The notes under the pieces: generated by a model
Database searches by the model: none
What the model was told of the DNA's origin: nothing
What the model saw: only the letters and a program-made list of their open reading frames with translations
Shown here: positions 46,951-55,439 of the stretch, piece after piece
Position numbering within the stretch: position 1 is the first letter of the stretch
Layout of the letters: each line of letters opens with the position of its first letter
Made by a program: the position numbers and the translations under genes
Assembly (NCBI RefSeq): GCF_900115165.1
Contig: NZ_FOVP01000001.1
Coordinates: 62,001-126,000, forward strand
Length of the DNA stretch: 64,000 nt
DNA from: Roseovarius lutimaris
Lineage (GTDB): Bacteria; Pseudomonadota; Alphaproteobacteria; Rhodobacterales; Rhodobacteraceae
Reading direction: 5' to 3'

Positions 46951-48507
46951 TCAGTAGTCCTGATTAAGCGCATCGGCGGCGGGAATTTCACGCTCGCGGC
47001 GCGCGATATAATCGAGCAGGGCGTCGTTGACGCCAGCGTCAAGTTTCGGTTCTTCATAGGCCGCCAAAAGCTTGCGGGCATAGCCAAGCGCGCGTTCGGT
47101 GATCTCGGTGCTGCCCTCGGCCTGCCATTGGCCGATGGCGTTATTGTCAAACAGCTCAGGCATGAAAAACGCGGTCTGGAAATTGTCCTGCGTATGCGGG
47201 TGCCCAAGGTAATGCCCACCGGGGCCGATATCGGGCACGGCGGCGAGAGCCTCGTCGAAATCATCCCATTTCGGGCCCTCGGCCATGCGATAGGCCATCG
47301 CGCATTGCTCGGCATCGACGACGAATTTGGCGACAGAGCAATGCATCCCAGCCTCGTTCCAGCCCGCAGAATGCCAGATGTAATTGGCCCCAGCATGCAT
47401 CACCGCCGAGAGCGTCGTGGCACTTTCATAGCCTGCCTGCGCATCAAAGGTCTTGGCCCCGCCAAGTGTATTCGAGGTGCGCCACGGCACGCCATAAAAC
47501 CGCGCCATTTGACCGATCATGAAATTCATCAGGCTGATTTCCGGCGTGCCCGCCATCGGCGCGCCGGATTTCATGCTGACGGTCGAGAGGTAATGACCGT
47601 AAATCGCCGGACAGCCCTTGCGGATCACCTGCGTATAGGCAAGCGCCGAGAGCGCCTCGGCATTGAGTTGCGCCACCGTTGCAGGCACGCTTGCGGGCGT
47701 GTTGGCCCCGCCCAACACGAAGGGCGAGCAGAGAACCGGCTGATTGCGCCGACAAAAGGCGCGCATCGCGCCAAGCATGGTTTCATCCCAGACCAGCGGC
47801 GAATTGCCGTTGCAATTGCCGGTGGTCACGGGATGAGTTTCCATGAACTCGGCGCCAAACAGGATGGCGCACATATCAAGCACATCCTCGGCGTTTTTCG
47901 CGCTTGTGGTCATGCCCATGAAGGTCTTGTCGGAATGTTTCATCGACGAATAGGTGATGCGCAGATGGCGCTGGCTTATCGGGTGATCATAAGGCTCGAC
48001 AATATGGTGGGCCGAGGAATGCAGCGCGGGCATCATATGCGACAGCTTGTGAAACATCGCCAGATCGGCCAGCGTCGGATTGCGGCGCACGTCGTCAAGA
48101 TCGCGCAGATAGGGCGCCCCGGTCATCGGCACAAAGATCGAATGCGGGCCGCCGAGGCGGACGTTCTTTTGCGGGTCGCGCGCGTGATAGGTGAAGGTCT
48201 CGGGGATGGTCGCAATCAACTCGCGCACAAGGCCGCGATCAAGGTAAACCAGCTCTCCCTCGACCCGCGCCCCGGCGCGTTTCCAATCCTCAAGGGCGAC
48301 GGGATCGCGAAATTGCACCCCGACGGTTTCGAGAATATCCATCGAGGCGGCATCAATCCGCTCAACCTGCGCGCCACTCATGATTTCGCAAAGCGGCAGC
48401 TTGCGGGTCAGGCCGGGCAGCATGGTGATGTCATGGGCGCTGCGCAGGGCACGGCGTGTTGCCCGCCCGCCAGAGCGCCCGCGCGGGCGCGTGAGGTCGA
48501 TGGTCAT
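46951..48507 (-). CDS. Trimethylamine methyltransferase (MttB) family protein, copy 1
   Basis: A TIM-barrel protein of 518 aa of the MttB superfamily, with no in-frame amber codon, so it belongs to the non-pyrrolysine group that includes glycine betaine methyltransferase MtgB. Such enzymes move a methyl group from a quaternary amine to a corrinoid protein. The N-terminal basic segment GRSGGRATRRALRS is shared with copy 2. AAAGGAG at a good distance supports the ATG; the frame is open 61 codons upstream, but that part lies in the intercistronic region. No corrinoid protein gene is in the window. The true substrate is unknown. Confidence 0.88.
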   Translation of the reverse strand: MTIDLTRPRGRSGGRATRRALRSAHDITMLPGLTRKLPLCEIMSGAQVERIDAASMDILETVGVQFRDPVALEDWKRAGARVEGELVYLDRGLVRELIATIPETFTYHARDPQKNVRLGGPHSIFVPMTGAPYLRDLDDVRRNPTLADLAMFHKLSHMMPALHSSAHHIVEPYDHPISQRHLRITYSSMKHSDKTFMGMTTSAKNAEDVLDMCAILFGAEFMETHPVTTGNCNGNSPLVWDETMLGAMRAFCRRNQPVLCSPFVLGGANTPASVPATVAQLNAEALSALAYTQVIRKGCPAIYGHYLSTVSMKSGAPMAGTPEISLMNFMIGQMARFYGVPWRTSNTLGGAKTFDAQAGYESATTLSAVMHAGANYIWHSAGWNEAGMHCSVAKFVVDAEQCAMAYRMAEGPKWDDFDEALAAVPDIGPGGHYLGHPHTQDNFQTAFFMPELFDNNAIGQWQAEGSTEITERALGYARKLLAAYEEPKLDAGVNDALLDYIARREREIPAADALNQDY

Positions 48508-48596
48508 GGTGATGATCTCCTTTGGGATCACCGTGACCTGTCGCGCGCGCAGCGGTCTGACGGATTCCGCTATTCCCGGATCAAAATCCGACCTGC

Positions 48597-48617
48597 GGCC
48601 CGGTGCGTGTCCGGGCC
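48597..48617 (-). promoter_or_regulatory. Intercistronic hairpin between the two mttB-type genes
   Basis: GGCCCGG and CCGGGCC form a perfect seven-base stem with a seven-base loop in the 139-base gap. No T-tract follows, so it may stabilise or split the mRNA instead of ending it. Confidence 0.4.
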
Positions 48618-48646
48618 ACACGAATCGTTGTGGTGTCAGCGCAGGC

Positions 48647-50209
48647 TCAGGCGGGCAGGTGGATCTTGAAGCGCTCGCGAATGGCCGCATCGGTGATCGG
48701 GTCGAACCGGGCCGGGGCGCGCTCTGACAGGATCTTTTCCTTTTTGGCGCGGGCCTTGGCGATCAGATCGGGCTTGTCCAGTTCCACCCATTCCTTTGGC
48801 GATGTGCGATCGGCAAGGGCGGGATAGATGTAATCGGTCTGCATCCGGCTCAGGGTTTGCGCGGCGCCAAGATAATGCCCCGGCCCGCCGATGCAGGTGG
48901 CGCGGATCACCTCAAGGCTGACGGTATCCTCATCCACCTCGATCCCGCGGGTGCAGCGCAGCGCCTGACCGATAAGATCATCGCCAAGGATCAGCGATTC
49001 AAGACAGAACCCAAGCAGGGAGGCATGCATGCCCGCCGCCTCATAGACCATGTTAAGCCCCGAAAGCCCCGCCATGACGTTGGATGTGGCCTGTTCCCAG
49101 CCCGCCTGCATATCGGGCAGCTTGGCATCGGCTATGCCGGCCGCCGCACCACCGGGTAGGCCGTAGTATTTATGCATCTGTGCGCAGCCGGCGGTCAGGA
49201 GCGCCTGTTCGCCAGAGCCGCCCGACATCGCCCCGGTGCGCAGATCGCTCACGAAAGGCCAGGTGCCGAAAATCGCCGGATGGCCCGGCTTGACGGCATT
49301 GACATAGACCAGACCGGCAAGGCATTCGGCGGTGGCCTGAACGATGGCGCCGGCAATCGGGGCAGGGGCAGTGGCCCCAGCCTGACCCGCGCTCAGCAAC
49401 AAAACCGGCATGCCGCCCGCGATGCAGGCCTCCATCACCAGACAGGATTCGGTGGCGAATTTCATCGGCGGGACGACGAAACAGTTGGAATTGCTGACAA
49501 ACGGGCGTTCGCGCCATTTGTCCTCGCCACCGGCAATAAGGTGCAGCATTTCCAGAGCATCGGCGACAAAGCCTGGCTCGGTGAACGAGGTGCCGACATG
49601 CTTGGTGGTGCCCGCACAGCAGCCATAAACCGTGTTGAGGTCCATCTCGCGGTTGTCGGTGATATCGCGGCACACCATCGGGCGCTGTACGAAGTGGATG
49701 TTGTCAAGCTGATCGGCGATGCGGGCCGCATCATGCAGATCCTGCATGGTGCATTCGCGGTATTCGCGACCTTCGACATCAATCAGATGCACCGCCGCCC
49801 CGGCGGTGCCGTAATGCACGCGGTTGCCATGCAGGTGCATGTCATTGGCGGGATCGCGGCCAAACAGCGTAATGTCCTTGCGCGCGCGGGCAATCGTATC
49901 CTCGATCAGGGCACGCGGAAAACGGATGCGCCCGTCACTGCCCAGAATGGCGCCCGCGCCGGTGAGGTATTCAACCCCGCTTGGCGGGGCATCGGCAAGG
50001 CCGATCTGTTCCAGCGCGTCGAGCACCGCCTGATGAATACGGTCCATCGCGGCGTTTGAGAGCGGGCGATAGGTGCCGCCCTCCATGCCGGGGCGTACCG
50101 GGCGCAGGTTGGCGGCAAGCGGGTTCGAGCGGGCTTCACGGCGGGCGGCACGGCCACCGGTGCGCGCACTGGCGCGGCCATTGTCAGGGCGCGTTGTCGT
50201 CTCTGTCAT
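48647..50209 (-). CDS. Trimethylamine methyltransferase (MttB) family protein, copy 2
   Basis: Second MttB-superfamily protein, 520 aa, clearly related to copy 1 but divergent, without in-frame amber codon. Typical segments are HYGTAGAAVHLIDVEGREYR, CRDITDNREMDLNTVYGC and GGPGHYLGAAQTL. The N-terminus carries GRASARTGGRAARREARS, the same basic motif as copy 1. It is the promoter-proximal gene; a 38-codon ORF with a good ribosome site lies just upstream. Two paralogues in one operon may form a hetero-oligomer or serve different methylated amines. Confidence 0.88.
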   Translation of the reverse strand: MTETTTRPDNGRASARTGGRAARREARSNPLAANLRPVRPGMEGGTYRPLSNAAMDRIHQAVLDALEQIGLADAPPSGVEYLTGAGAILGSDGRIRFPRALIEDTIARARKDITLFGRDPANDMHLHGNRVHYGTAGAAVHLIDVEGREYRECTMQDLHDAARIADQLDNIHFVQRPMVCRDITDNREMDLNTVYGCCAGTTKHVGTSFTEPGFVADALEMLHLIAGGEDKWRERPFVSNSNCFVVPPMKFATESCLVMEACIAGGMPVLLLSAGQAGATAPAPIAGAIVQATAECLAGLVYVNAVKPGHPAIFGTWPFVSDLRTGAMSGGSGEQALLTAGCAQMHKYYGLPGGAAAGIADAKLPDMQAGWEQATSNVMAGLSGLNMVYEAAGMHASLLGFCLESLILGDDLIGQALRCTRGIEVDEDTVSLEVIRATCIGGPGHYLGAAQTLSRMQTDYIYPALADRTSPKEWVELDKPDLIAKARAKKEKILSERAPARFDPITDAAIRERFKIHLPA

Positions 50210-50221
50210 GGTTTGGAAATC

Positions 50222-50338
50222 CTATGCAAGTGTCAGGGAAAGCGAGCGGCAGGCGTGCCCTGGCCTTCCCCGCGCGGCACGGCCCCGTTCCGCCCCGATG
50301 GTGCGGATCACAAGCGCAATCATGCTGCGTACATGCAT
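50222..50338 (-). CDS. Small ORF ahead of the mttB-type operon
   Basis: A 38-aa basic frame beginning MHVRSMIALVIRTIGAERGR, with GAGGAGAG six bases before its ATG, a stronger ribosome site than that of the gene behind it. It ends 12 bases before the mttB-type start, so it could be a leader peptide coupling translation or a real small protein. The sequence itself is not informative. Confidence 0.35.
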   Translation of the reverse strand: MHVRSMIALVIRTIGAERGRAARGRPGHACRSLSLTLA

Positions 50339-50471
50339 CGTGTCTCTCCTCTGGACATGATCAGCCGACCCGATTCTATGCCCTCTGTCTGTTCCAATTC
50401 CGACCGATGTCGCTTTTGGGCAAGTGGTGATAGGTCTTGACCGCGCCGGGGGGCGTGGCTAGGGATGGGGG

Positions 50472-50513
50472 ATGAACACCGTAATCTGCATTATCTGCTG
50501 CATTATCCGCTGA
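50472..50513 (+). CDS. Cysteine-rich leader peptide ORF upstream of cysS
   Basis: A 13-codon frame reads MNTVICIICCIIR then TGA: three of 13 codons are cysteine, two of them adjacent. AGGG lies seven bases before the ATG. It ends 84 bases before the cysteinyl-tRNA synthetase gene. A leader whose translation depends on charged tRNA-Cys is the classic layout of attenuation; this is inferred from sequence and position only. Confidence 0.45.
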   Translation: MNTVICIICCIIR

Positions 50514-50522
50514 GTTTACTCT

Positions 50523-50572
50523 GGCGGGCCGGTCTTCTGTTTCCAAGCTGTGATGAAGTTGCTAAGCCCGCC
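50523..50572 (+). promoter_or_regulatory. Possible attenuator stem between leader ORF and cysS
   Basis: GGCGGGC pairs with GCCCGCC across a 36-base loop, ten bases after the leader stop and ending 25 bases before cysS. A ribosome stalled on the cysteine codons could change whether this stem forms. There is no T-tract, so control would have to be at translation or through Rho. Confidence 0.3.
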
Positions 50573-50597
50573 GCGACAGCCTGCGCGCGAGGACATT

Positions 50598-51998
50598 ATG
50601 ACGACGATCAAGCTTCACAATACCAAGACCCGCAAGAAAGAGGTGTTTACGCCTCTCGATCCCGAGAATGTGCGGATGTATGTCTGTGGCCCGACGGTCT
50701 ATGACCGCGCCCATCTTGGCAATGCGCGGCCCGTGGTGGTGTTTGACGTGCTCTATCGGTTGCTGCGCCATGTCTATGGGCCCGATCACGTGACCTATGT
50801 GCGCAATTTTACCGATGTGGATGACAAGATCAACGCGCGCGCCGCCGAGAGTGGCCGTTCGATTGGCGAGATCACCGCCGAGACCACGCAATGGTTTCTC
50901 GATGACATGGGAGCCTTGGGCGCGCTTGAGCCGAATTTCATGCCCCGCGCCACGCAGTATATCCCGCAGATGGTGGCGATGATCGAAGATCTGATCGCCA
51001 AGGGCCACGCCTATGCCGCCGAGGGGCATGTGCTGTTTGCGGTGGATAGCTACAAGACGTATGGCGCGCTGTCGGGGCGCACGGTCGACGACATGATCGC
51101 CGGGGCACGGGTCGAGGTGGCGCCCTACAAGCGCAACCCGATGGATTTCGTTTTGTGGAAGCCGTCGAATGAAAATCAACCCGGTTGGGACAGTCCGTGG
51201 GGCAGGGGGCGCCCCGGCTGGCATATCGAATGCTCGGCCATGGCCTATGAATTGCTGGGCGAGAGTTTCGATATTCACGGCGGCGGCAACGATTTGATGT
51301 TTCCGCACCACGAGAATGAAATCGCGCAAAGCTGTTGTGCCCACCCCGAGGGCGGGTTTGCGCAGGTCTGGATGCATAACGAGATGCTACAGGTCGAGGG
51401 CAAGAAGATGTCCAAATCGCTTGGCAATTTCTTCACGGTGCATGATTTGCTGGAGCAGGGCGTGCCGGGCGAGGTGATCCGGTTTGTGTTTCTCAGCACG
51501 CATTATCGCAAGCCGATGGATTGGACAGCGGAGAAGGCGCGGGAGGCGGAGGCTACGCTGCGTAAGTGGCGAAAGCTTACTGTCGATGTGGATTCGACCC
51601 AAGTGTCTGCGGATGCGCTGGAAGCCTTATCGGATGATCTTAACACAGCAGGTGTAATCTCGATCATGCACCGCCTCGCGGGCTCAGGCGAGTTAGGTTC
51701 TCTGAAAGCTACGGGGAAGTCGCTTGGGCTCTTGGAGGATGCATTGGGAGGTTGGGAAACGGTGCGCTATGTAAAGTCCGGTGAATTGAGGGTTGGTACA
51801 AACCCGGAAGTTGCAAATGAGATTGACTTGTTGGTTGCGAGGCGGACGGCGGCCAAGGCGGAAAAAGACTTTTCGACGGCGGATCGGATACGTGATGAGC
51901 TTCAAGCGGCTGGCATCATCATGCGCGACGGTAAGGATGGAACTGAGTGGGAATTCGGTTCTTCGGTCGACCTCTCCAAACTGGAGGCATTGAAGTGA
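50598..51998 (+). CDS. cysS: Cysteinyl-tRNA synthetase
   Basis: Class I synthetase of 466 aa. Zinc ligands and HIGH-type motif are in [18 protein letters not shown], further ligands in WHIECSAMA and [11 protein letters not shown], and the KMSKS loop in [11 protein letters not shown]. The start follows GAGGA closely; sixteen extra in-frame codons upstream are unlikely. Roughly the last 130 codons use many more A/T-ending codons (for example ttatcggatgatcttaacac) than the first two thirds, so the 3' part may have been replaced by recombination. Length and C-terminal content still fit a full enzyme. Confidence 0.94.
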   Translation: MTTIKLHNTKTRKKEVFTPLDPENVRMYVCGPTVYDRAHLGNARPVVVFDVLYRLLRHVYGPDHVTYVRNFTDVDDKINARAAESGRSIGEITAETTQWFLDDMGALGALEPNFMPRATQYIPQMVAMIEDLIAKGHAYAAEGHVLFAVDSYKTYGALSGRTVDDMIAGARVEVAPYKRNPMDFVLWKPSNENQPGWDSPWGRGRPGWHIECSAMAYELLGESFDIHGGGNDLMFPHHENEIAQSCCAHPEGGFAQVWMHNEMLQVEGKKMSKSLGNFFTVHDLLEQGVPGEVIRFVFLSTHYRKPMDWTAEKAREAEATLRKWRKLTVDVDSTQVSADALEALSDDLNTAGVISIMHRLAGSGELGSLKATGKSLGLLEDALGGWETVRYVKSGELRVGTNPEVANEIDLLVARRTAAKAEKDFSTADRIRDELQAAGIIMRDGKDGTEWEFGSSVDLSKLEALK

Positions 51999-52183
51999 CG
52001 CATTCCTTGCCACAACGGTTGTTTGCCGTGCAGCGCCCGCCCGTCACGCCGAAGGCGTGCCGTTTATGGGCGGCGCACCTCTGGTGCGACGGGCGGTCGG
52101 GCGCTGCGCGGCGGCGCGCATGGCGCGCCTTGATTCCGCGCGGGGTCTGTCTATCAATGGTAGCGCCCATGGCCAGTGTCGGA

Positions 52184-52234
52184 GTGAGGGGCCAGCCCCT
52201 CACGCTCCCCGGGATATTTTTGGCCAGAAGAAAC
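52184..52234 (+). repeat. Dispersed repeat: hairpin plus GGGATATTTTTGG tail
   Basis: A perfect stem GTGAGGGGC/GCCCCTCAC with a two-base centre is followed by GCTCCCCGGGATATTTTTGG and CCAGAAGAAACGG. It is a variant copy of the element at 29855 and 59417. It ends 13 bases before cimA and makes up much of the 249-base gap after cysS; the rest of that gap holds nothing recognisable. Confidence 0.6.
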
Positions 52235-52247
52235 GGGCGGTGCGGTG

Positions 52248-53858
52248 ATGAATAAAGAGCGCCTTTACCTCTATGACACCACCCTGCGTGATGGGCAGCA
52301 GACGCAGGGCGTCAGCTTTTCCACTGCCGAGAAATGCCGCATCGCCGAGGCGCTTGATTGTCTTGGTGTCGATTATATCGAGGGCGGCTGGCCCGGGGCC
52401 AACCCGACCGACAGCGCGTTTTTCGACGCAGCCCCCAAGACAAGCGCGAGGCTGACCGCCTTTGGCATGACCAAGCGCAGCGGGCGCTCGGCCGAGAATG
52501 ACGAGGTGCTGGCGGCGGTGATGAATGCGGGCACCGGCGCGGTCTGTCTTGTGGGCAAGACCCATGAGTTTCACGTCCGGGCGGCGCTTGGCATCGCCTT
52601 GGAGGAAAATGTCGAGAATATCGCGCGCTCGCTCGCCCATATCGTCGCGCAGGGGCGTGAGGCGCTGTTTGACGCCGAGCATTTCTTTGATGGCTACAAG
52701 GCCAATCCGGGGTATGCGCTTGAGTGTCTGCGCGCCGCGCTTGAGGCCGGCACCCGCTGGATCGTGCTCTGTGATACCAATGGCGGCACCCTTCCGGTCG
52801 AGGTGGGTGAAATCACCGCAGCGGTGATCGCGGCGGGCATTCCCGGCGACCGGCTTGGCATTCACACCCATAACGATACCGAAAGCGCGGTTGCCGCCAG
52901 CCTTGCGGCGGTGGATGCGGGCGCGCGCCAGATCCAGGGCACGCTCAACGGGTTGGGCGAGCGCTGTGGCAATGCCAATCTGACGACGCTGATCCCGACG
53001 CTGTTGTTGAAAGAGCCCTATGCCAGCCGCTACGAGATCGGGGTTGACCCTGCTGCGCTGCGCTCGCTCAGTGCCGTCAGCCGCCAGCTTGACGAGATCC
53101 TCAACCGCGTGCCTTTGCGCCAGGCGGCCTATGTGGGGGCCTCGGCCTTTGCCCATAAGGCGGGGCTGCATGCCAGTGCGATCCTCAAGGAACCAAGCAC
53201 ATACGAGCATATCGACCCTGAAACCGTCGGCAATGCCCGCGTCATTCCGATGTCCAATCAGGCCGGTCAATCCAACCTGCGCCGTCGTCTGGCCGAGGCC
53301 GGGATCGCGGTCGAACCCGGCGATCCGGCGCTGGCGCGCCTGCTCGATACCATCAAGGAGCGCGAGGATCAGGGCTATAGCTATGACAGCGCGCAGGCGA
53401 GTTTTGAAATTCTGGCGCGCAAGGAGCTGGGTCAGATGCCGCGCTTTTTCGAGGTCAAGCGTTACAAGGTGACGATTGAGCGGCGCAAGAACAAATACGA
53501 CCGGATGGTCAGCCTGTCAGAGGCGGTCGTGGTGGTGAAGGTCGACGGTGAGAAAAAGCTTTCGGTGTCTGAGTCTATGGATTCTGAGGGCTGTGATCGC
53601 GGGCCGGTCAATGCGCTAGCCAAGGCGCTCGCCAAGGATCTTGGGCCCTATCAGAATAAGATTGCCGATATGCGGCTGGTGGATTTCAAGGTGCGCATTA
53701 CCCAGGGCGGCACCGAGGCGGCGACCCGCGTGATCATCGACAGCGAGGACGCAGAGGGGCGGCGATGGTCAACCGTTGGGGTCAGCCCGAACATAGTGGA
53801 TGCCTCGTTCGAGGCGCTGCTGGATGCGATAAACTGGAAGCTGCTGCGTGCTGAGTGA
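52248..53858 (+). CDS. cimA: (R)-citramalate synthase
   Basis: LeuA-superfamily enzyme of 536 aa that condenses pyruvate and acetyl-CoA to citramalate for isoleucine synthesis without threonine. The HMGL-like barrel opens with LYDTTLRDGQQTQGVSFS; metal ligands are in IHTHNDTESAVA, and GTLNGLGERCGNANL is typical of the CimA branch. A LeuA-type regulatory domain fills about residues 400-536, where isoleucine feedback acts in known enzymes. An in-frame GTG one codon earlier is an alternative start. Isopropylmalate and homocitrate synthases are less likely by sequence pattern. Confidence 0.9.
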   Translation: MNKERLYLYDTTLRDGQQTQGVSFSTAEKCRIAEALDCLGVDYIEGGWPGANPTDSAFFDAAPKTSARLTAFGMTKRSGRSAENDEVLAAVMNAGTGAVCLVGKTHEFHVRAALGIALEENVENIARSLAHIVAQGREALFDAEHFFDGYKANPGYALECLRAALEAGTRWIVLCDTNGGTLPVEVGEITAAVIAAGIPGDRLGIHTHNDTESAVAASLAAVDAGARQIQGTLNGLGERCGNANLTTLIPTLLLKEPYASRYEIGVDPAALRSLSAVSRQLDEILNRVPLRQAAYVGASAFAHKAGLHASAILKEPSTYEHIDPETVGNARVIPMSNQAGQSNLRRRLAEAGIAVEPGDPALARLLDTIKEREDQGYSYDSAQASFEILARKELGQMPRFFEVKRYKVTIERRKNKYDRMVSLSEAVVVVKVDGEKKLSVSESMDSEGCDRGPVNALAKALAKDLGPYQNKIADMRLVDFKVRITQGGTEAATRVIIDSEDAEGRRWSTVGVSPNIVDASFEALLDAINWKLLRAE

Positions 53859-54621
53859 TGATCTCAATGCCTGCGCCGACCTGCTGCGCCGGGGCGATCC
53901 GGACCGGTTTCTGGCGGCGATGGCGGCGCCTGTGGCGGCGCGGCGGGTGCTGTTTCCGATCTATGCCTTCAACCTTGAGGTGGCGCGTGCGCCCTGGGTC
54001 ACGCAAGAGCCGATGATTGCCGAAATGCGCCTGCAATGGTGGCGCGATGCCTTGGGTGAAATTCGCGAAGGCGCCGTGGTGCGCCGTCACGAGGTGGTGA
54101 CGCCGCTGGCTTCGGTGCTTGATCCGGCCAGCGCGGCGCGGCTTGACGATCTGATCGAGGCGCGCCGCTGGGATATCTACCGCGAGCCCTTCGCGGACCC
54201 CGCCGCGTTCGAGCGGTATATCAGCGACACATCAACCAGCCTGCTTGCGGTAAGCGCCAAGGCGCTTGGGCCTGCGGATGAGGCGGTTCTGGCGGATGCG
54301 GGTTATGCGCTTGGGCTGGCGAACTGGTTGCGGGCGATCCCGGCGCTTGAGGCGGCAGGGCGCATTCCGCTGGTCGATGGCCGCCCCGAGGCGCTGCGCG
54401 ATCTTGCGGCGGACGGCTGCGCGCGGCTTCGCCGTGCGCGCGCTACGCGTTCTGGCGTGTCGCGGTCGGCGCGGGTGGCCATGCTGCCGCTCTGGCAGGC
54501 GGGTCCGGTGCTGGCGCGTGCAGCGCGCGACCCGCAAGCCGTCGCCGCGGGCAGGCTTGATATCTCGCCCGCGCGCAGCCGTTTGACGTTGATGATGCGC
54601 GCGACAACCGGCCGTTGGTAA
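53848..54621 (+). CDS. Squalene/phytoene synthase-fold protein, NDUFAF6-like
   Basis: A 257-aa protein of the isoprenoid synthase fold. RRVLFPIYAFNLEVARAPW and EMRLQWWRDALGEI match the family, but the Asp-rich DxxxD motifs needed to bind prenyl diphosphates are missing, so it is probably not a phytoene synthase. That pattern matches the complex I assembly factor NDUFAF6 (C8orf38) and its alphaproteobacterial homologues. It starts with GTG inside cimA (11-base overlap). A role in complex I maturation is inferred from this similarity; the nuo operon is 24 kb away in the window. Confidence 0.65.
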   Translation: MLSDDLNACADLLRRGDPDRFLAAMAAPVAARRVLFPIYAFNLEVARAPWVTQEPMIAEMRLQWWRDALGEIREGAVVRRHEVVTPLASVLDPASAARLDDLIEARRWDIYREPFADPAAFERYISDTSTSLLAVSAKALGPADEAVLADAGYALGLANWLRAIPALEAAGRIPLVDGRPEALRDLAADGCARLRRARATRSGVSRSARVAMLPLWQAGPVLARAARDPQAVAAGRLDISPARSRLTLMMRATTGRW

Positions 54622-54626
54622 CGGCC

Positions 54627-55202
54627 TCAGGCCAGGATTTCGCGCACCTGTTGCAGGATCGGCGCAACAGCCGGGCTGTGCGGGCTGGCGCGGGTGATCA
54701 CCAATAGCCCGACCATCATCCCCATCAGCACCTTGGCCGTATCGGTGACGCGCAGGCCGGGGGCAAGGCTGCCTTGTGCCTCGGCCCTGTGCAGGCATTC
54801 CAGAAAGAAGGTTTCGACCTGGCCCATGCTGGCCTCGACCAGTTCGGCAATTTCGGGATCATGCGGGGCAACTTCGAGGGTCGAATTGACCACCAGGCAG
54901 CCGCCCGGAAGCCCGTCGTTTCCTGTCTCGACAGCGACAAACGCGGCCATGATCGCGGCCTTCGGGTCGGCCAATTCGCGCAGTTGGTTCAAAAAGGCCA
55001 CGCGATAGACAGTATCGTAATGCTCAAGCGCGCCGATATAAAGGCTGCGCTTGTCCTTGAAGGCGGCATATAGGCTGCCACGGTTCAGGCCTGTCGCCTC
55101 GACCAGATTCGCCATCGACGTGCCCTGATAGCCATGCTCCCAAAATGCGCGCATGGCGGCATCCAGAACGTCGGGTTTGTGATATTTCTTTTTCCAGGGC
55201 AT
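54627..55202 (-). CDS. TetR family transcriptional regulator
   Basis: A 191-aa repressor with an N-terminal helix-turn-helix (GTSMANLVEATGLNRGSLYA) and a helical ligand domain. LPGGCLVVNSTLE carries a cysteine in the position seen in NemR/AcuR-type redox- or electrophile-responsive members. A strong sigma-70-like promoter with an overlapping operator-like dyad lies about 200 bases upstream. The nearest possible targets are itself and the following genes on other transcripts. Ends six bases from the convergent NDUFAF6-like gene. Confidence 0.85.
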   Translation of the reverse strand: MPWKKKYHKPDVLDAAMRAFWEHGYQGTSMANLVEATGLNRGSLYAAFKDKRSLYIGALEHYDTVYRVAFLNQLRELADPKAAIMAAFVAVETGNDGLPGGCLVVNSTLEVAPHDPEIAELVEASMGQVETFFLECLHRAEAQGSLAPGLRVTDTAKVLMGMMVGLLVITRASPHSPAVAPILQQVREILA

Positions 55203-55410
55203 TCAGCCACCCCGCAGAGTGAATTGGCCGGACATCCGCGCCATGGCCGAGACCTGACCGGTGGTCATCGCCGAACTTCCCCGGCACCCTGCAAAAGGGT
55301 GAGTAATGGGCCCTTCCACAAGGCGCCGGGTGCTCGTGTCACGCCGCCTTTGGATACGGTCGTTGACGTGATGGTCTCTCGTGAGTGGTAGCATAATGTG
55401 CGTAAGGTCC

Positions 55411-55439
55411 ATTTTATATAAGTTAGAACGATTGGTCAA
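55411..55439 (-). promoter_or_regulatory. Sigma-70-type promoter with TetR-like operator
   Basis: On the minus strand TTGACC and TAAAAT are separated by exactly 17 bases. The dyad TAGAAC-GATT-GGTCAA (55424-55439, plus-strand reading) overlaps the -35 box and spacer and differs at two of twelve positions from the NemR-type site TAGACC-N4-GGTCTA. It should drive the TetR gene, leaving a leader of about 200 bases (55203-55405) in which I see no convincing gene. Confidence 0.55.

Noticed and set aside
47128..48669. Plus-strand open frame of over 500 codons opposite the first mttB-type gene
   Set aside because: Shadow frame; the minus strand matches the MttB family along its length.
48508..48690. 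N-terminal extension of MttB-type copy 1
   Set aside because: The frame is open, but it runs through an intercistronic hairpin and into copy 2, and a good ribosome site marks the internal ATG.
46951..50209. Pyrrolysine-type MttB (amber read-through)
   Set aside because: Both genes are continuous and contain no in-frame TAG, so they belong to the non-pyrrolysine branch.
53848..54621. Phytoene synthase (CrtB) for carotenoid synthesis
   Set aside because: The Asp-rich substrate-binding motifs are missing and no other carotenoid gene is nearby.
55203..55439. Minus-strand frame ending right at the TetR start
   Set aside because: Its ATG overlaps the candidate -35 box, so it would not be transcribed from that promoter, and the sequence has no protein-like pattern.
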